A stretch of 64,000 bases of DNA, taken from NCBI RefSeq assembly GCF_008831285.2, contig NC_045148.1, forward strand, positions 23,502,283 through 23,566,282, read 5' to 3'. Positions within the stretch are counted from its first letter, which is position 1. Every line of letters starts with the position of its first letter. A model generated the notes under the pieces. That model was not told the DNA's origin and searched no databases. It saw nothing but the letters and a program-made list of their open reading frames with translations. Shown here in pieces: positions 10,885 through 23,400 of the stretch. Position numbers and translations under genes: made by a program. Origin of the DNA: Nymphaea colorata (Eukaryota > Streptophyta > Magnoliopsida > Nymphaeales > Nymphaeaceae).

Positions 10885-11365
10885 GTTTGTTTAAAGGGTA
10901 ATAAATTTATATATATTTTGATTTATCATGGTACAACTGTGTGGTTTTTATAATAACGAAAGGTAGGTGTATTTTTGTGAGTTATCAGATGCTTCCTGGT
11001 GGTACTAGGAATTCAACATTCTGTATCTTGGACTCGGTCTGGTTGGACTTCAACCCAACCCTTTGTTGACCTTACCAACATCAAGAAACAGCATCAATTT
11101 GGTCTTGCGAATCCACTTTGATTAGGTATGTAAATGGATTTACTATGTTCAACTACCACATGACCTGATTTTGGAACCATTTTTGTTGCAGAAATTTGGA
11201 GCAAACAGGTTTAGATTGGTCATGCGCTTTCATAAGTGAATGAGAACGGGAGTCCAATGTTCTAATGGCATCCAATAAGGATGTGAATTGATACATATAC
11301 AGATGAATGTCGAATCTGAATTGGTTTCTAAATTAGGATTGGATATAAATACCCAACCGACCTTA
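10885..11365 (-). repeat. Dispersed ~490 bp repeat, arm B (inverted relative to 2405-2897)
   Basis: Reverse-complement match to arm A along its full length, with the landmarks in reverse order. TTTAAAGGGTAATAAATTTA is at the left, CATGGTACAACTGTGTGG at about 10928, and AAATACCCAACCGAC at the right. It ends about 240 bp downstream of the second kinase relic. Confidence 0.65.
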
Positions 11366-11607
11366 TATGATGTATAAGATTGAAGAAAAATGGAACTACA
11401 TTAGCCAATAAATGTCATATATGTTACCAAGTGGAAAAACTTTTACTGTTTAACTCACATTTTGCTAAAAGAAAGTTTTTCTATCTGGGTGTTGGGAAAC
11501 ACAATAATAAGTCAGAAGAAAAAGCAGGTCCCTTGTTTTCCAAATAATTGTAAAGGATTGGTTTATTTTTGTCATTCTTCCAAAGGGGAGGCCTTCCATC
11601 ATATCGT

Positions 11608-13050
11608 TTAAAGCCTGGCGACCAACTCCTTCATGTCCATTCTCTCAGTCGGCGATTTCCTTGAACACAACAACCCTGTCTCCATGATCAAGACAAGAAG
11701 CTCATTTGGAACAGTTTCACTGTTATTTTGCTTCAGAAGATGGCCTTCGGCGACATGATCTGAAATAGTTTCACACTTATTTTGCTTCAGAAGATGACCA
11801 TCGATGACATCTGAATTTGCAAGCAGAAACGGTTCAGCCACCCACTGCCTCAAAGTAAAGTCCCCATTAAAATGTTCATTGGTAGGCTTTCTTCTGGTAA
11901 ACACCTCAAGCAGAAGAATCCCATAGCTGTAGATGTCTGCTTTGGTTGACACCTTTCCAGCCATCCTGAATTCTAATTCATCCAATCAACAAGGTCAGAC
12001 ATGATCCTGGCAATATTAGTAGACAATGAACATTGTCGTTAATGAGATGGCTTCAAAAATAAAGAAAGCAGTGCAAAAAATTAGGACTAATTATTTTGTT
12101 TTGATTTATGGTGTACATGAAACTCTATTTTTTGTTTCCATGCATTTATAAGGAGGAAGTGAAATTTTACTAAGGAAAGAAACATATTCAAAAGGTAAAC
12201 TTGCTGGCATTCGTGTGTGTATGAATAATTAGGTTCAATATTCAGTATTTTAGTTGGATTCAGGGTATTCAAATGCAAAATAGCATAGTCATCATCCCCA
12301 TTAATTTCACAGATTAATCTGATTTTTCTCTTTTTCGTAATAAAATCCAGTTAATCTGTTGTCAACGGGTTGGTAATGTAAAATTAAAGCTCGATATTTG
12401 GAAATTATGGATGTTGATAGAACTTCTCTACATGGTAAGCAGGACCAAGTAGTCTAAGTAGCAGTTCAAGCATAGAATTTATGATAGGACAAAGAGTTGG
12501 TACCTGGCGCAATGTATCCGGTGGTTCTAAGTGTACTTGTAAGAGTTGAAGACTTGTGACCAACTAACATCTGTGCAATGCCAAAGTCACCAACATGTGC
12601 TGTCATGTTCTCATCTAGGAGCACACTACTTGGCTTTAGATCACAATGATCTATAGTCTCCCAACAACCATGGTGAAGATATTCTAGAGCACAAGCAACG
12701 TCAATCATGATATCCAATCTTTGGAAGAGATTCAAGTGATGGCCACCTGAATGTAGACAGATTCTAGGCTCCCAAGGGGCATGTATTGGAGAACTAAAGC
12801 CTTGAAATTTGCACTGGTGCAAGATGTGATGACTCTGAGAAGGTTTCGGTGTCTAATTAACAGCCACCGTTGTTCCATCCACCAAAATTCCTTCATACAC
12901 TGAACCAAAGCTTCCACTGCCCAGAAAATTTGCATCGCTGAAGTTGTTTGTTGCTTGAGATAACATTCTATATGTAATCACTGGGAGGGTAATTCCACGA
13001 AATCTTTCAACCTCATGATAATGTCTCTCCAACCCCCACTTTCTATATTT
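11608..13050 (-). pseudogene. Truncated LRR receptor-kinase paralogue (kinase only)
   Basis: Begins at the juxtamembrane segment KWGLERHYHEVERF with no transmembrane helix or LRRs upstream. The 5' side passes straight into AT-rich DNA at about 13050. The glycine loop is GSGSFGSV. Immediately after DGTTVAV the sequence jumps to [13 protein letters not shown], so the catalytic lysine and the alpha-C region are deleted and the frame shifts. QYMPLGSLE, the non-RD loop HCDLKPSSVLLDEN and DFGIAQML follow, then GYIAP with donor GTACCA (12503) and acceptor TTAG (11973). Joining them across the 531 bp intron gives YIAPEFRMAGKVSTKADIYS. The last exon (11608-11972) is open to a TAA. It contains an in-frame 54 bp tandem duplication (GHLLKQNK then GHLLKQNN). 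Another frameshift lies in the SLE-LHSGGHH region. No active kinase is possible. Confidence 0.85.
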
Positions 13051-13730
13051 TGCACGTTTTTTTGAAAAAAAACATTAAAAACAAAAAAACATGTTTTTAA
13101 TTCATTTTTAACGTGTTTTTTCACTTTTTCAGTTTTTTTTAATGCCAAACAGTTTTTTTTTTCTATTTTTATTTGATGCAAATTCTATTTATCTTGTGAT
13201 GTTTGTGCTATTAGTTTCACACTTATCTTATTTTTCTCCCATTTTTAATTTTAAAAATTTTTAAAATTAATCTTGCCATTTAAAAGCCCGAAACATTATT
13301 TTGTAACTATGGTTTGAACTTTGAAGCTTAGACCATAATGAATGGTAGCTTTTACGAATCTTAATATTCTCTCGACAGCTCCAAATCTGGATCTAAAACT
13401 GAGCTCTAGATCAAAACCTAAGCCTTTGATCCAAAATCAGATCCAAATTCAAAGTTTTAGATCCAAAGTAGAACCTTAGATCCAGATCCAAATCCAAATC
13501 CAAGACCCAGATCTAAAATTCTGCCCTAGATCCAAAGAGAGGTTTAAAAATTCATAATTAGACTCAAGAATTAAAATCGGGCCCAAAATAGGAAAATGGA
13601 TTCAGAAAATCGCCCACAGGTCTAGATTAGATAAGAAAAACTAATAATCTAGATTAAAAAAATATTTGAGGCTCAAATGTTTGAAATCGAACCCAAGAAT
13701 CAATTCCCAACATCATTCGCAAGCTCCCCC
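13051..13730. other. AT-rich spacer with degenerate 'GATCCAAA' short repeats
   Basis: From 13370 to 13560 the motif AGATCCAAA (variants AGATCTAAA, GATCCAAAT) recurs at least ten times at irregular spacing, a degenerate simple-repeat tract. 13070-13160 is dominated by A and T runs. No coding was recognised. Confidence 0.5.
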
Positions 13731-16700
13731 TATATCACATGAGAGCGTGGACATTATGTTCATACATTAAGCTTATTATCTCTTAATTTCTCGAGAAAAT
13801 GTTATTTTCATTTAGACAACCTCTGTCTTCACTTCTTACATTAGTTGCTTGACTAGATTGGAATTGTTATACTCATTTAGCTCAGTATGAATCCCTAAAA
13901 CCTATGCATGACCAAGCTCGACACATAGAAACACATGTATAGAACGTTAACTCAATATTGTAAAGCTGGTATGTTACTTCAACGTGGATTTTTAGGATAG
14001 GATAAATCTTAAACTTACTCTTGCTATAATTCAGTGTTTCAGGTTGATTAAGGACCATTGTTTGTTGGTTTTGGCAAGGTATTTTTTGTTTCAACCTTCC
14101 TTGATAATATGCCATAAACCATGGAAATTGTATATGGACTTAAAGAAAAGGAAATCCCTCCTTGACTATGCTTTTTATTCTCATTGCTAATGTATTTCAA
14201 AAAGGACTGGTGGAATCTATTTTAACACCAGTGTGACTTTAACTTGTACATATAAGAAACTTTGCTACTAAAATCTCTATAAGATCCATAATGTCGGTAG
14301 ATACATGTTCCTTTTTGTTTTGTTCTTTCAGTAGTCTTTTAATATATTCGCACAATTTATAATAGTTAAGAGAACTGTCAAACATGTTGTAGTTGTGGTA
14401 ACTCTTTAAAATACCTTTTTCTTGTCTTCATGTGACTGTTGATGTCCATGGAGGGAATCTAAAATACTTGAAGGGAGCCTATGTCTACAACAAAATCAGC
14501 ATTTATTGATATTGATGATTTTGACAAACTACTGAACCAGTTACAACTTGGAGGTATTTGTATCAGTTTTTTAAATGTCTAATTGTCGATTGTTGTTTCA
14601 TGTTCTCCATGAGCAAGGTGTTCTTTGGTCACAGTCACAAATTAGTTGCTATTTTTTTGTTGCAGCTCTAGTTAGATATGTTGCTTTTTAAGATGTAGGA
14701 GGCAATGGGGCTTGTTAGTGTGTATTTGAAGCCCCACGGCAAGGGCCTAATTATGTCAAGTCTTTTATTCTCTACTTGAGTTAAATGTCATGTTATTTTA
14801 GTATTGATTGGTTGCTTGCATTTGAGTTATCGTCATAGACTTCGTATTATTACCGTGGACTTTTTGTGCATGTCAAATGTTAAAGGGTTGCCCAATTTCA
14901 TTTCTATGAAGTGAGAACTAGCAAAGCAACAAGTTGTGATGCATAAGTTTTAGTATATAATGCCCACAAAGATTATGTCAAAAATTTAAAGAAAAGAAAT
15001 GGAAGCAAAAAGCATTATTATCTCATGTCAAAATCAGAAATGAAGGATAAAACTATCTGCTAGTTTGCGTGCTGACAGAAAATTAATTTAGTTGTTACCA
15101 ACAATTTTCCATCAAAGCTTGTGAAATATTTAATAACTTGCAAGTATGGCAGATGAAAAAAAAGCAATACTTTCTTTTATTTAAGCAACACACTTGCGGG
15201 GCACTTTTTCATCGAACCGTTAGAAGTAAAATAAATTCATTAAACTTGACATGGTTTAATTTGACATACAACCATTGTTAAATCCAGCATTAGTTAAATT
15301 CTACCATATTGTTGAGAGAAAAGTAAATTAAAACAAAAACATAGCTAACTTGTAGAAAAGATACAAGTGTTAATCATAAAACAGAGAGGGAGGGACACTT
15401 GAGTGATAAGAGAAGCATGCAGCTGAAGCGGGCGGGCTCTCAGTGTCTCCAATACTGGTTAAAGCAAGATATATGGTGGAAAAAACTACCATTGTAGGTC
15501 TATAGCGGTGAAGACTTGAAGCAATGTTAAACATCACTGGTATACATGGATTTAGCGGCAACAAAATCACTGCTGCAGGGCACATATACCAGCCACTAAA
15601 TCTCTAGTATTGATAAGAATGCACACCTCTCATCGAGCAAGTTCCAGTTCCAATCAATCAAAGATATGTCTCACGAGATCCATTCCTTACAAGTCATTGC
15701 ACTTGGGGAAAATGCAGCGACATTTTTGTTTAAGGAGGAAAGACATTGTTGTAAAGATGAAATCAACCCTGAAAAGTAACGTATTTTGTTGCTTTCACCA
15801 TTACATTTTCCCTCTATCAAAATGTGATTATATATATCAATAAATCATGGCACCTTCAATTGAAGCAGAACATTGCCAACAAAAAGAAAAGGAACTCAAT
15901 TTCACCATTTAGGATGTTCCCAGATTTCATACAATGAACTACAAACTTATAGAACCTTTTGAGTGGTTTTAATATCCACCTTCTGATTAGTTTTACATGT
16001 TTGCTCATTCTTTGGCCTACTTTTACATGTTGACTAATTTTTTTGTTTTATTTTTATCCAAGTAGCAGTCTTAAAATTAATTTTAGTTAATAAAGGAAAA
16101 ATGCCGTCAGTTTTGGTGTTTGTGAATGATTTTGATAAGTATATCTTCTACATCCTTAATTTTTATCTTTGAGATGTCTCCACAAAAATCTTTGCCTTAT
16201 GGGCAGAATTCCATAATCAATCCTGCATGTTGCCACATCAAAAACCCTGACATACATTTATATATATATCAGCCATTGACATTTTTGAGACCATACTCTT
16301 CAACTTGGATCAACTTAATAGCTCATATTGGTTGTCAGTTCAGAATACCTTTTACATATATAAAGCTATTAGTGAGTTACGTCTTTTTACTTAAACTTAT
16401 CCCCACAATCTTGATCTAGATAACTTTGGAGTTTGTACCGGAGCCATTAATTAGCGGTTTTTCCTTTTTAATTCTATTTTCTTGATAATATTTTCAATTT
16501 GATGGGACAATTTCATCATTTGGATGATTACTTTAATATTTTTGACAAGATCAAGTGTTTGTTTGAAAAACAGAAGGAAAAGTTGGACATTTGGTATTTT
16601 TCTCATTTAATTGGTGGAGCAGTCTTTGTAAACATTGAAAACATTACTGGTGTGGATTCTTAGATCTAAATACATTGAGATCGCACATAGTGGCTGGGAA

Positions 16701-18745
16701 GACATACATATGTTACTTTTTTTACGGTTTATTTTTTTTAAAAAAAACAAGTGTTAAACTATTTTTAAATCCAATGTACGGCTTCTACTGGACTTTTTGT
16801 AAGAGAGATAGATCTGTATGATTGATGTATGCACATGCAGCTACATTCTATAATGCAATTGTTACATTATGAAGAATTTTTTGATGGAGGAGCACGATCT
16901 GCAACGCAAGCCGCAGCTGCATGTATAAGGGATTATGAACAAATCGTCTTTACTTTACTTTAAGCAACTAAAGTCTTCCCTGATTAGGTCCAGCATTTAA
17001 TTTTTTATAAAGAACGGGTCAACCTGACCTCTACTGAAACCTAAAAGATTGCATGTTAATAATTGAAAAAAATAAATGGCTCTTCATTGGAATTGTGTAC
17101 AAAACAATGGGTCAATGTCATATTTCCCAACACAGGTATAAGTGGCTCTTTGTTGACTTCTTTTCCATTTCCTTCTCTCATTTTATCTCTCCTCACTCTC
17201 TTGAATCTTGTTTGTCCCCTTCTATTTTTGAGGATTTTACGTTGAGCAGCTGGAAGCATCTAGTGTCACCAGCCATCTGTGGCAATCGGTGAGCAGACCA
17301 GAGATTGAGCAGCAGCAGTAAAAACCCAACAACAATAGGTATTAATTTTTCTTTCTCTCTCTTCCTCAAGTTTCTTCTTCATTTCTTGCTCTGAGGGTGT
17401 CCTAAGGCGAAATCCACTGCGTCATTTTTTTATTCCTTTTTCGATCAGTTTCCCCCTTTCTTGTTTTCTTGGTGATCTGGCAGATACCTGGATCAATTCT
17501 TTTTTTCTTTTTCCTTTTGTTGCTCGTACTACACCCTACAGGAGTTCATTATCAATTGACCCCACCTGATGACTGAGAAGTAGCAGATTTGGCTGAAGAA
17601 GAGATTTTGCACTCTGGGGTTATCTTCTTCCTTAGTGAAACAGAGTCCACCTGGGGACAGTAACAATGAACTTTTTTTTATTCATTTATGCCCTTTTCTG
17701 TTGTTCTGGAGCACAAACGCTCTATGTGGCACAGGAATTGCACCTCTGGTCCTAAAATATCACATACCATGCAATATATATGAATGAATGATGACTTCAA
17801 TGAAATTTTTTATTTCAGCATCCATTCAGGAATGCTCCAAGCCCCAAAATGCGCTTGAGTGCTCAAATGTGACTTATGTCTGTCATCATCATCTTGTTCA
17901 GGCATGGCTTGATGAGCGAAGGGAAAAGGTGTGCTCAAAAAAAGAAAAAACTATTATCCTAATGAAATCCCAGTCAAAACCATATTGTGGTTGGTAACCT
18001 CTTCAAATTTGTTTTTTCACTTTGACCAGTTATTCCTCACACTATATAATCACATTGGCTGGTCCTGCCAAAATGACAGAACCACATATTGTGGTTGGTA
18101 ACCTCTTCTAATTTGTCTTTTATTAATTGTTAGTTCATGAGAATTTTTAAATAGAAAAATGTAGAAAAAGCTCAACATAACAATATACATATATATGTGG
18201 ATCAATTAGAGCCGATTTACCCCATTAATGGTACGATTCTCATACCCATAACAAGAAAATACTTCATTTTCTACCTAGGTATCACTTTTATTTTCATTTT
18301 CATCATCAACAACGTTGTCTTATTGCAGCTATTTTTACTTACCTTTGTGAGATTTTATGTTTACATTTAAAATTACTGTTTACATTTAGCAAACACTAAG
18401 GTTGCTATTATTGTACCAAAACATTTTTTAGTATGCATTTATAAACAAATTTAAGAGGCCAATGCATAGATACGGCATGCCCTAAGATTGTAACCTACAC
18501 TAATTTCAATAGGCAACATTGACAAATTCATATTAAGAGATTGTAAGGTGGTCATATTACTAATGAAAGAAAATTATGTTTAATTTCAAGATCTGTTAGA
18601 AAAGGTAGTCATACCATTAACTAATCAATTTTTGCATTTAGAAGATTAGGCTCCTAGTGCTCATCATTGGGAGTGGTATAAAAAATTTGAGCAAGAATAA
18701 TTGGTAATGCTTTTAAATATATAAAAGATTATATGAAACCTAAAA
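13731..18745 (+). repeat. ~5 kb direct duplication, copy 1
   Basis: Collinear with 20443-25503 throughout, at an offset of about 6.7 kb. Both start TATATCACATGAGAGC and run to ATATGAAACCTAAAA. Differences are scattered substitutions (I judge about 5 percent) and small indels. Copy 1 has a private duplication of AACCATATTGTGGTTGGTAACC (about 17980 and 18080) that copy 2 lacks. Content is mostly AT-rich and non-coding. A UTR-like segment with CT-rich stretches lies at 17140-17500. No domain is recognisable in either orientation. Copy 1 stops exactly where the sequence gap begins, so its true 3' end is unknown. Confidence 0.85.
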
Positions 18746-18845
18746 NNNNNNNNNNNNNNNNNNNNNNNNNNNNNNNNNNNNNNNNNNNNNNNNNNNNNNN
18801 NNNNNNNNNNNNNNNNNNNNNNNNNNNNNNNNNNNNNNNNNNNNN
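18746..18845. other. Assembly gap (100 N)
   Basis: Exactly 100 undetermined bases, the conventional size for a gap of unknown length. It sits at the end of duplication copy 1. Confidence 0.98.
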
Positions 18846-19361
18846 TTTCATGTTTATATTTCATTTTAACGAGTTCAGAAGAATTCTAATCTAAGTTAAA
18901 GATTAAACTTGAATCCTTAATTTAGGTAAAAATTAAACTCTGTTTGGCACTCTCATTCAAACACAGAACACTATATTTTGCACTTTCAGTTGGTCCTGAG
19001 TCATGTCAAACTGAAAATCTTAAATTTCTTTTTAAGGATTAATGCACTTGAAGAGAAGTACGTTAGTCTTTATGGAATATAATTTATTTCATTATTTTTA
19101 GCACGTAGGCCCTGATTTGATTAAGGTTACTACAATCTTCAGGTGTGATTGAGATACTACACACACATGTTTGCTCCTCATGAACGGATTGACTTGCCAA
19201 AATCTCTTCAAAGCTACATATAGTCAAGTGGTCATGCATGATATGTTGATTCTCTGTATGTCCTCGTGCTTGAAAGGTTTCAATCATTTTCCTTCTATGT
19301 TTCCTGTTATTTGAGCAAATAGGGATGGGTAAAGTAGCCAACTTTTGGCTTATGCTGCTTG

Positions 19362-19698
19362 CTAAAGCATAAGCCTTCTGCTTGTTCCCTGTAGCGTGAG
19401 AGAAGGCTTTAGACCTAAAGAATCTGACTTTTGTGTTCTGGGATGTAATATAGGGTATGCATATAAGTTTATTAAGACTTTAGTTCTAAGTCTTCTGACT
19501 ATCTTGCTCAAAGTGACCATGAGGGCATTTATTTTGGTGTTACCCTTGGCATAATTGCTTCTAGAATAAGAACTGTCGCCATAATTGCGTCTGGTTCCTA
19601 TTCCATGTGCAGCATGAACAGAAACATCTTGTTCGAATGTTCTTGCAACCAGTGCATCTGTTCCTCTTGGAACAGATGCTTGGTTGTAAATAATCAAC

Positions 19699-19700
<2 letters not shown>
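19362..19700 (-). pseudogene. Possible copia gag-like fragment
   Basis: The minus-strand frame contains ASVPRGTDALVARTFEQD, then RRNYGDSSYSRSNYAKGNTK. This resembles the segment before the zinc knuckle in some plant Ty1/copia gag proteins (an RxNYG...YS..NY..GN pattern). No CCHC knuckle follows, and the downstream frame 19084-19341 is not recognisable. Assignment is weak; an unrelated short open frame is a fair alternative. Confidence 0.25.

Positions 19701-19741
<41 letters not shown>
19699..19741. repeat. Compound (TA)n(GA)n microsatellite
   Basis: A TA dinucleotide run followed by a GA run, next to a perfect 11 bp inverted repeat (GCATCTGTTCC / GGAACAGATGC) at 19654-19679. Confidence 0.8.
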
Positions 19742-20184
19742 TGCATGGGTATGTGTGTATATAACTTCTTTATGTCGATATTCATTTAGCCGAATTGAAC
19801 ATATTGCAATTAATAAAAATGAAAAGCACATTTCCAGTTAATAATTTGTTGTTAATATTACTGATCATTTAGTAAAATTTGTGTATGTTTTCTTCCATAA
19901 AGTACTTGCAGATCAACAGCAATCTTTATGTTGATGAACCTAATGGAATAAATTATAAAATATATACAGATATAAGTATGTATCTATGTATACACACACA
20001 CACACCCACAGAGACACACACAAATATGCTTATGGAGCACCCATCTCTTATTGAGTGTCTATTTGCTAGGTTGAAGAGCAACAAGGGATTTTCCATCTTC
20101 ATCTATATTTTGCAATCTATCTATTTCTCAATGTTGTCTGAAGTATCTACTTTTGCGGACTTGAATGTGAGCTTATGAATCTCT

Positions 20185-20335
20185 AACAATATGAAGTAAC
20201 AGCATTCTTGGTCACTGTAATGACCAGCTCTTTATTATGAACCTCATGGTTTGGAACTCTTTGACTTCAAATGATGACAAACTGCTAATTGATCTAACAA
20301 CATCAGATCCACGGCTTCAATGTGTAGTTTCTGAT
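20185..20335 (+). other. Candidate orphan exon, unassigned
   Basis: The plus frame reads through NDQLFIMNLMVWNSLTSND and LLIDLTTSDPRLQCVVSDE and then meets GTTCAT, a possible donor, about 100 bp before duplication copy 2. The composition is protein-like, but I recognise no family. It lies only in the spacer between the two ~5 kb copies. Confidence 0.2.
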
Positions 20336-20442
20336 GAGGTTCATTTCTGTTTTCAGTTTCATTGTAGTGCTCATGAGTAGTTTTATTGCTTTTCAATATT
20401 ATTCTTGGATTTATACTTCATATTTCTAGTCAACTAAAAAAG

Positions 20443-23400
20443 TATATCACATGAGAGCATGGACATTATGTTCATACATTAAGCTTATTATCTCTTATTT
20501 TGGAGAGAAAATGTTATTTTCATTTAGACAACCTCTATCTTCACTTATTACATTAGTTGCTGACTAGATTGGAATTGTTATACTCATTTAGCTCTGTATG
20601 AATCCCTAAAACCGATGCATGGCCAAGCTCAGCCAAAGATCTTGAACACATAGAAACCATGTATAGAACGTTAACTCAATATTGTAAAGTTGGTATGTTA
20701 CTTCAACATGGATTTTAGGATAGGATAAATCTTAAACTTACTATTGCTATAATTCAGTGTTTCAGGTTTATTAAAGACCATTGGTTGTTGGTTTTGGCAA
20801 GGTATTTTTGTTTCAACCTTCCTTGATAATATGCCATAAACCATGGAAATTGGATATGGACTTAAAGAAAAGGAAATCCCTCCTTGACTATGCTTTTTAT
20901 TCTCATTGCTAATGTATTTCAAAAAGGACTGGTGGAATCTATTTTAACAGCAGTGTGACTTTAACTTGTACATATAAGAAACTTTGCTATTATAATCTCT
21001 ATAAGATCCATAATGTTGGTAGATACATGTTCCTTTTTTTTTTGGTTCTTTCAGTAGTCTTTTAATATATTCGAACAATTTATAAAAGTTAAGAGAACTG
21101 TTAAACATGTTGTAGTTGTGGTAAGTCTTTAAAATACCTTTTTGTGTCTTCATGTGACTTTTGGCAATTTTATTGATGTCCACGGTGGGAATCTAAAATA
21201 CATGAAGGGAGCCTATCTCTACAACAGAATCAGCATTTATTGATATTGATGATTTTGACAAACTTACTGAACCAGTTACAACTTGGAGATATTTGTATCA
21301 GTTTTTAAAATGTCCAATTGTCGATTGTTGTTTCATGTTCTCCATGAGAAAGGTGTTCTTTGTCACAGTCATAAATTAGTTGCTATCTTTTTGTTGCAGC
21401 TCTGGTTAGATATGTTGCTTTTTAAGATGTAAGAGGCAATGGGCTTGTTAGAGTGTATTTAAAGCCCCACGGCAAAGTCCTAATTACGTCAAGTCTTTTA
21501 TTCTCTACTCGAGGTAAATGTCTTATGTTATTTTAGTATTGATTGGTTGCTCGCATTTGAGTTATCATCATAGACTTAGTATTATTACCATGCACTTTTT
21601 GTGCATGTCAAATGTTAAAGGGCTGCCCAATTTGATTTATGTGAAGCGAGAACTAGCAAAGCAACAAGTTGTGACGCATAAGTTTTAGCATATAATGCCC
21701 ACACATATTATGTCAAAAATTTAAAGAAAAGAGAAGGAAGCAAAAAGCATTGTTATCTCATGTCAAAATCAGAAATGAAGAATAAAACTGTCTGCTAGTT
21801 TGCGTGCTGACAGAAAATTAATTTAGTTGTTACCAACTATTTTCCATCAAAGCTTGTGAAATATTTAATAACTTGTAAGTAAGGCAGATGAAAGAAGAGC
21901 AATACTTTCATTTATTTAAGCAACACACTTGCGAGGCACTTCTTCATCGAACCGTTAGAAGTAAAACAAATTCATTAAACTTGACATGGTTTAATTTGAC
22001 ATACAACCTTTGTTAAATCCAACGTTAGTTAAATTCTACCATATTGTTGAGGGAAAAGTAAATTAAAACAAAAACATAGCTAACTTGTAGAAAAGATACA
22101 AGTGTTAATCATAAAACAAAGAGGGAGGGACACTTGAGCGATAAGATAAGCATGCAGCTGAAGTGGGCGGGCTCTCATTGTCTCCGATACTGGTTAGAGC
22201 AAGATATACTGTGGCAAAAACTACCGTTGTAGGTCTATAGTGGTGAAGACTTGAAGCGATGTTAAACATCACTGGTACACATGGATTTAGCGGTGACGAA
22301 ATCCCCGCTGTAGGGCACATATACCAGCCACTAAATAACCAGTATAGATAAGGATGCGCACCTCTCTTCGAGTAAGTTCCAGTTCCAATCAATCAAAGAT
22401 ATGTCTCGCGAGATCCATTCCTTACAAGTCATTGTACTTGGGGAAAATGCAGCCACATTTTTGTTTAAGGAGGAAAGACATTGTTGGAAAGATGAAATCA
22501 ACCCTGAAAAGTAACTTATTTTGTTGCTTTCGCCATTACATTTTCCCTCTATCAAAATGTGAATATATATATCAATAAATCATGGCACCTTCAATCGAAT
22601 CACAACATTGCCAACAAAAAGAAATGAAACTCAATTTCACCATTCAGGATGTTCCCAGGTTTCATACAATGATCTACAAACTTATATTCTCCTTTGGGTG
22701 GTTTTAATATCCACCTTCAGATTAGTTTTACATGTTTGCTCATTCTTTGGCCTACTTTTACATGTTGACTAATTCTTTTGTTTTATTTTTATCCAAGTAG
22801 CAGTCTTAAAATTAATTTTATTTAAGAAAGGAAAAATGTCCTCAGTTTTGGTGTTCATGAATGATTCTGATAACTATATCTTCTACATCCTTAATTTTTA
22901 GCTTTGAGATGTCTCCACAAAAATCTTCGCCTTATGGGCAGAATTCCATAATCAATCCTGCATGTTGCCACATCAAAAACCCTGAAATACATTTTTATAT
23001 ATATCAGCCATTGACATTTTTGAGACCATACTCTTCAACTTGGTTCAACTTAATAGCCCATATTGGTTGTCAGTTCAAATACCTTTTACATATATATAGC
23101 TATTAGTGAGTTACATCTTTCTACTTAAACTTATCCCCACAATCTTGATCTAGATAACTTTGGAGTTTGTACCGGAGCCATTAATTAGCAGTTTTTCCTT
23201 TCTAATTCTATTTTCTTGATAATATTTTCAATTTGATGGGATAATTTCATCATTTGGATGATTACTTCAATACTTTTGACGAGATCAAGTGTTTGTTTGA
23301 AAAATAGAAGGACAAGTTGGACATTTGGTGTTTTTCAAAAGGAGTTGCCTCTTATTTTTCTCATTTAATTTGTGGAGCAGTCTTTCTAAACATTGAAAAC

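Noticed and set aside
11608-11985. Second kinase relic as a functional receptor-like cytoplasmic kinase
   Set aside because: The ATP-binding lysine region is deleted with a frameshift, and the N-terminal half of the kinase is out of frame with the rest.
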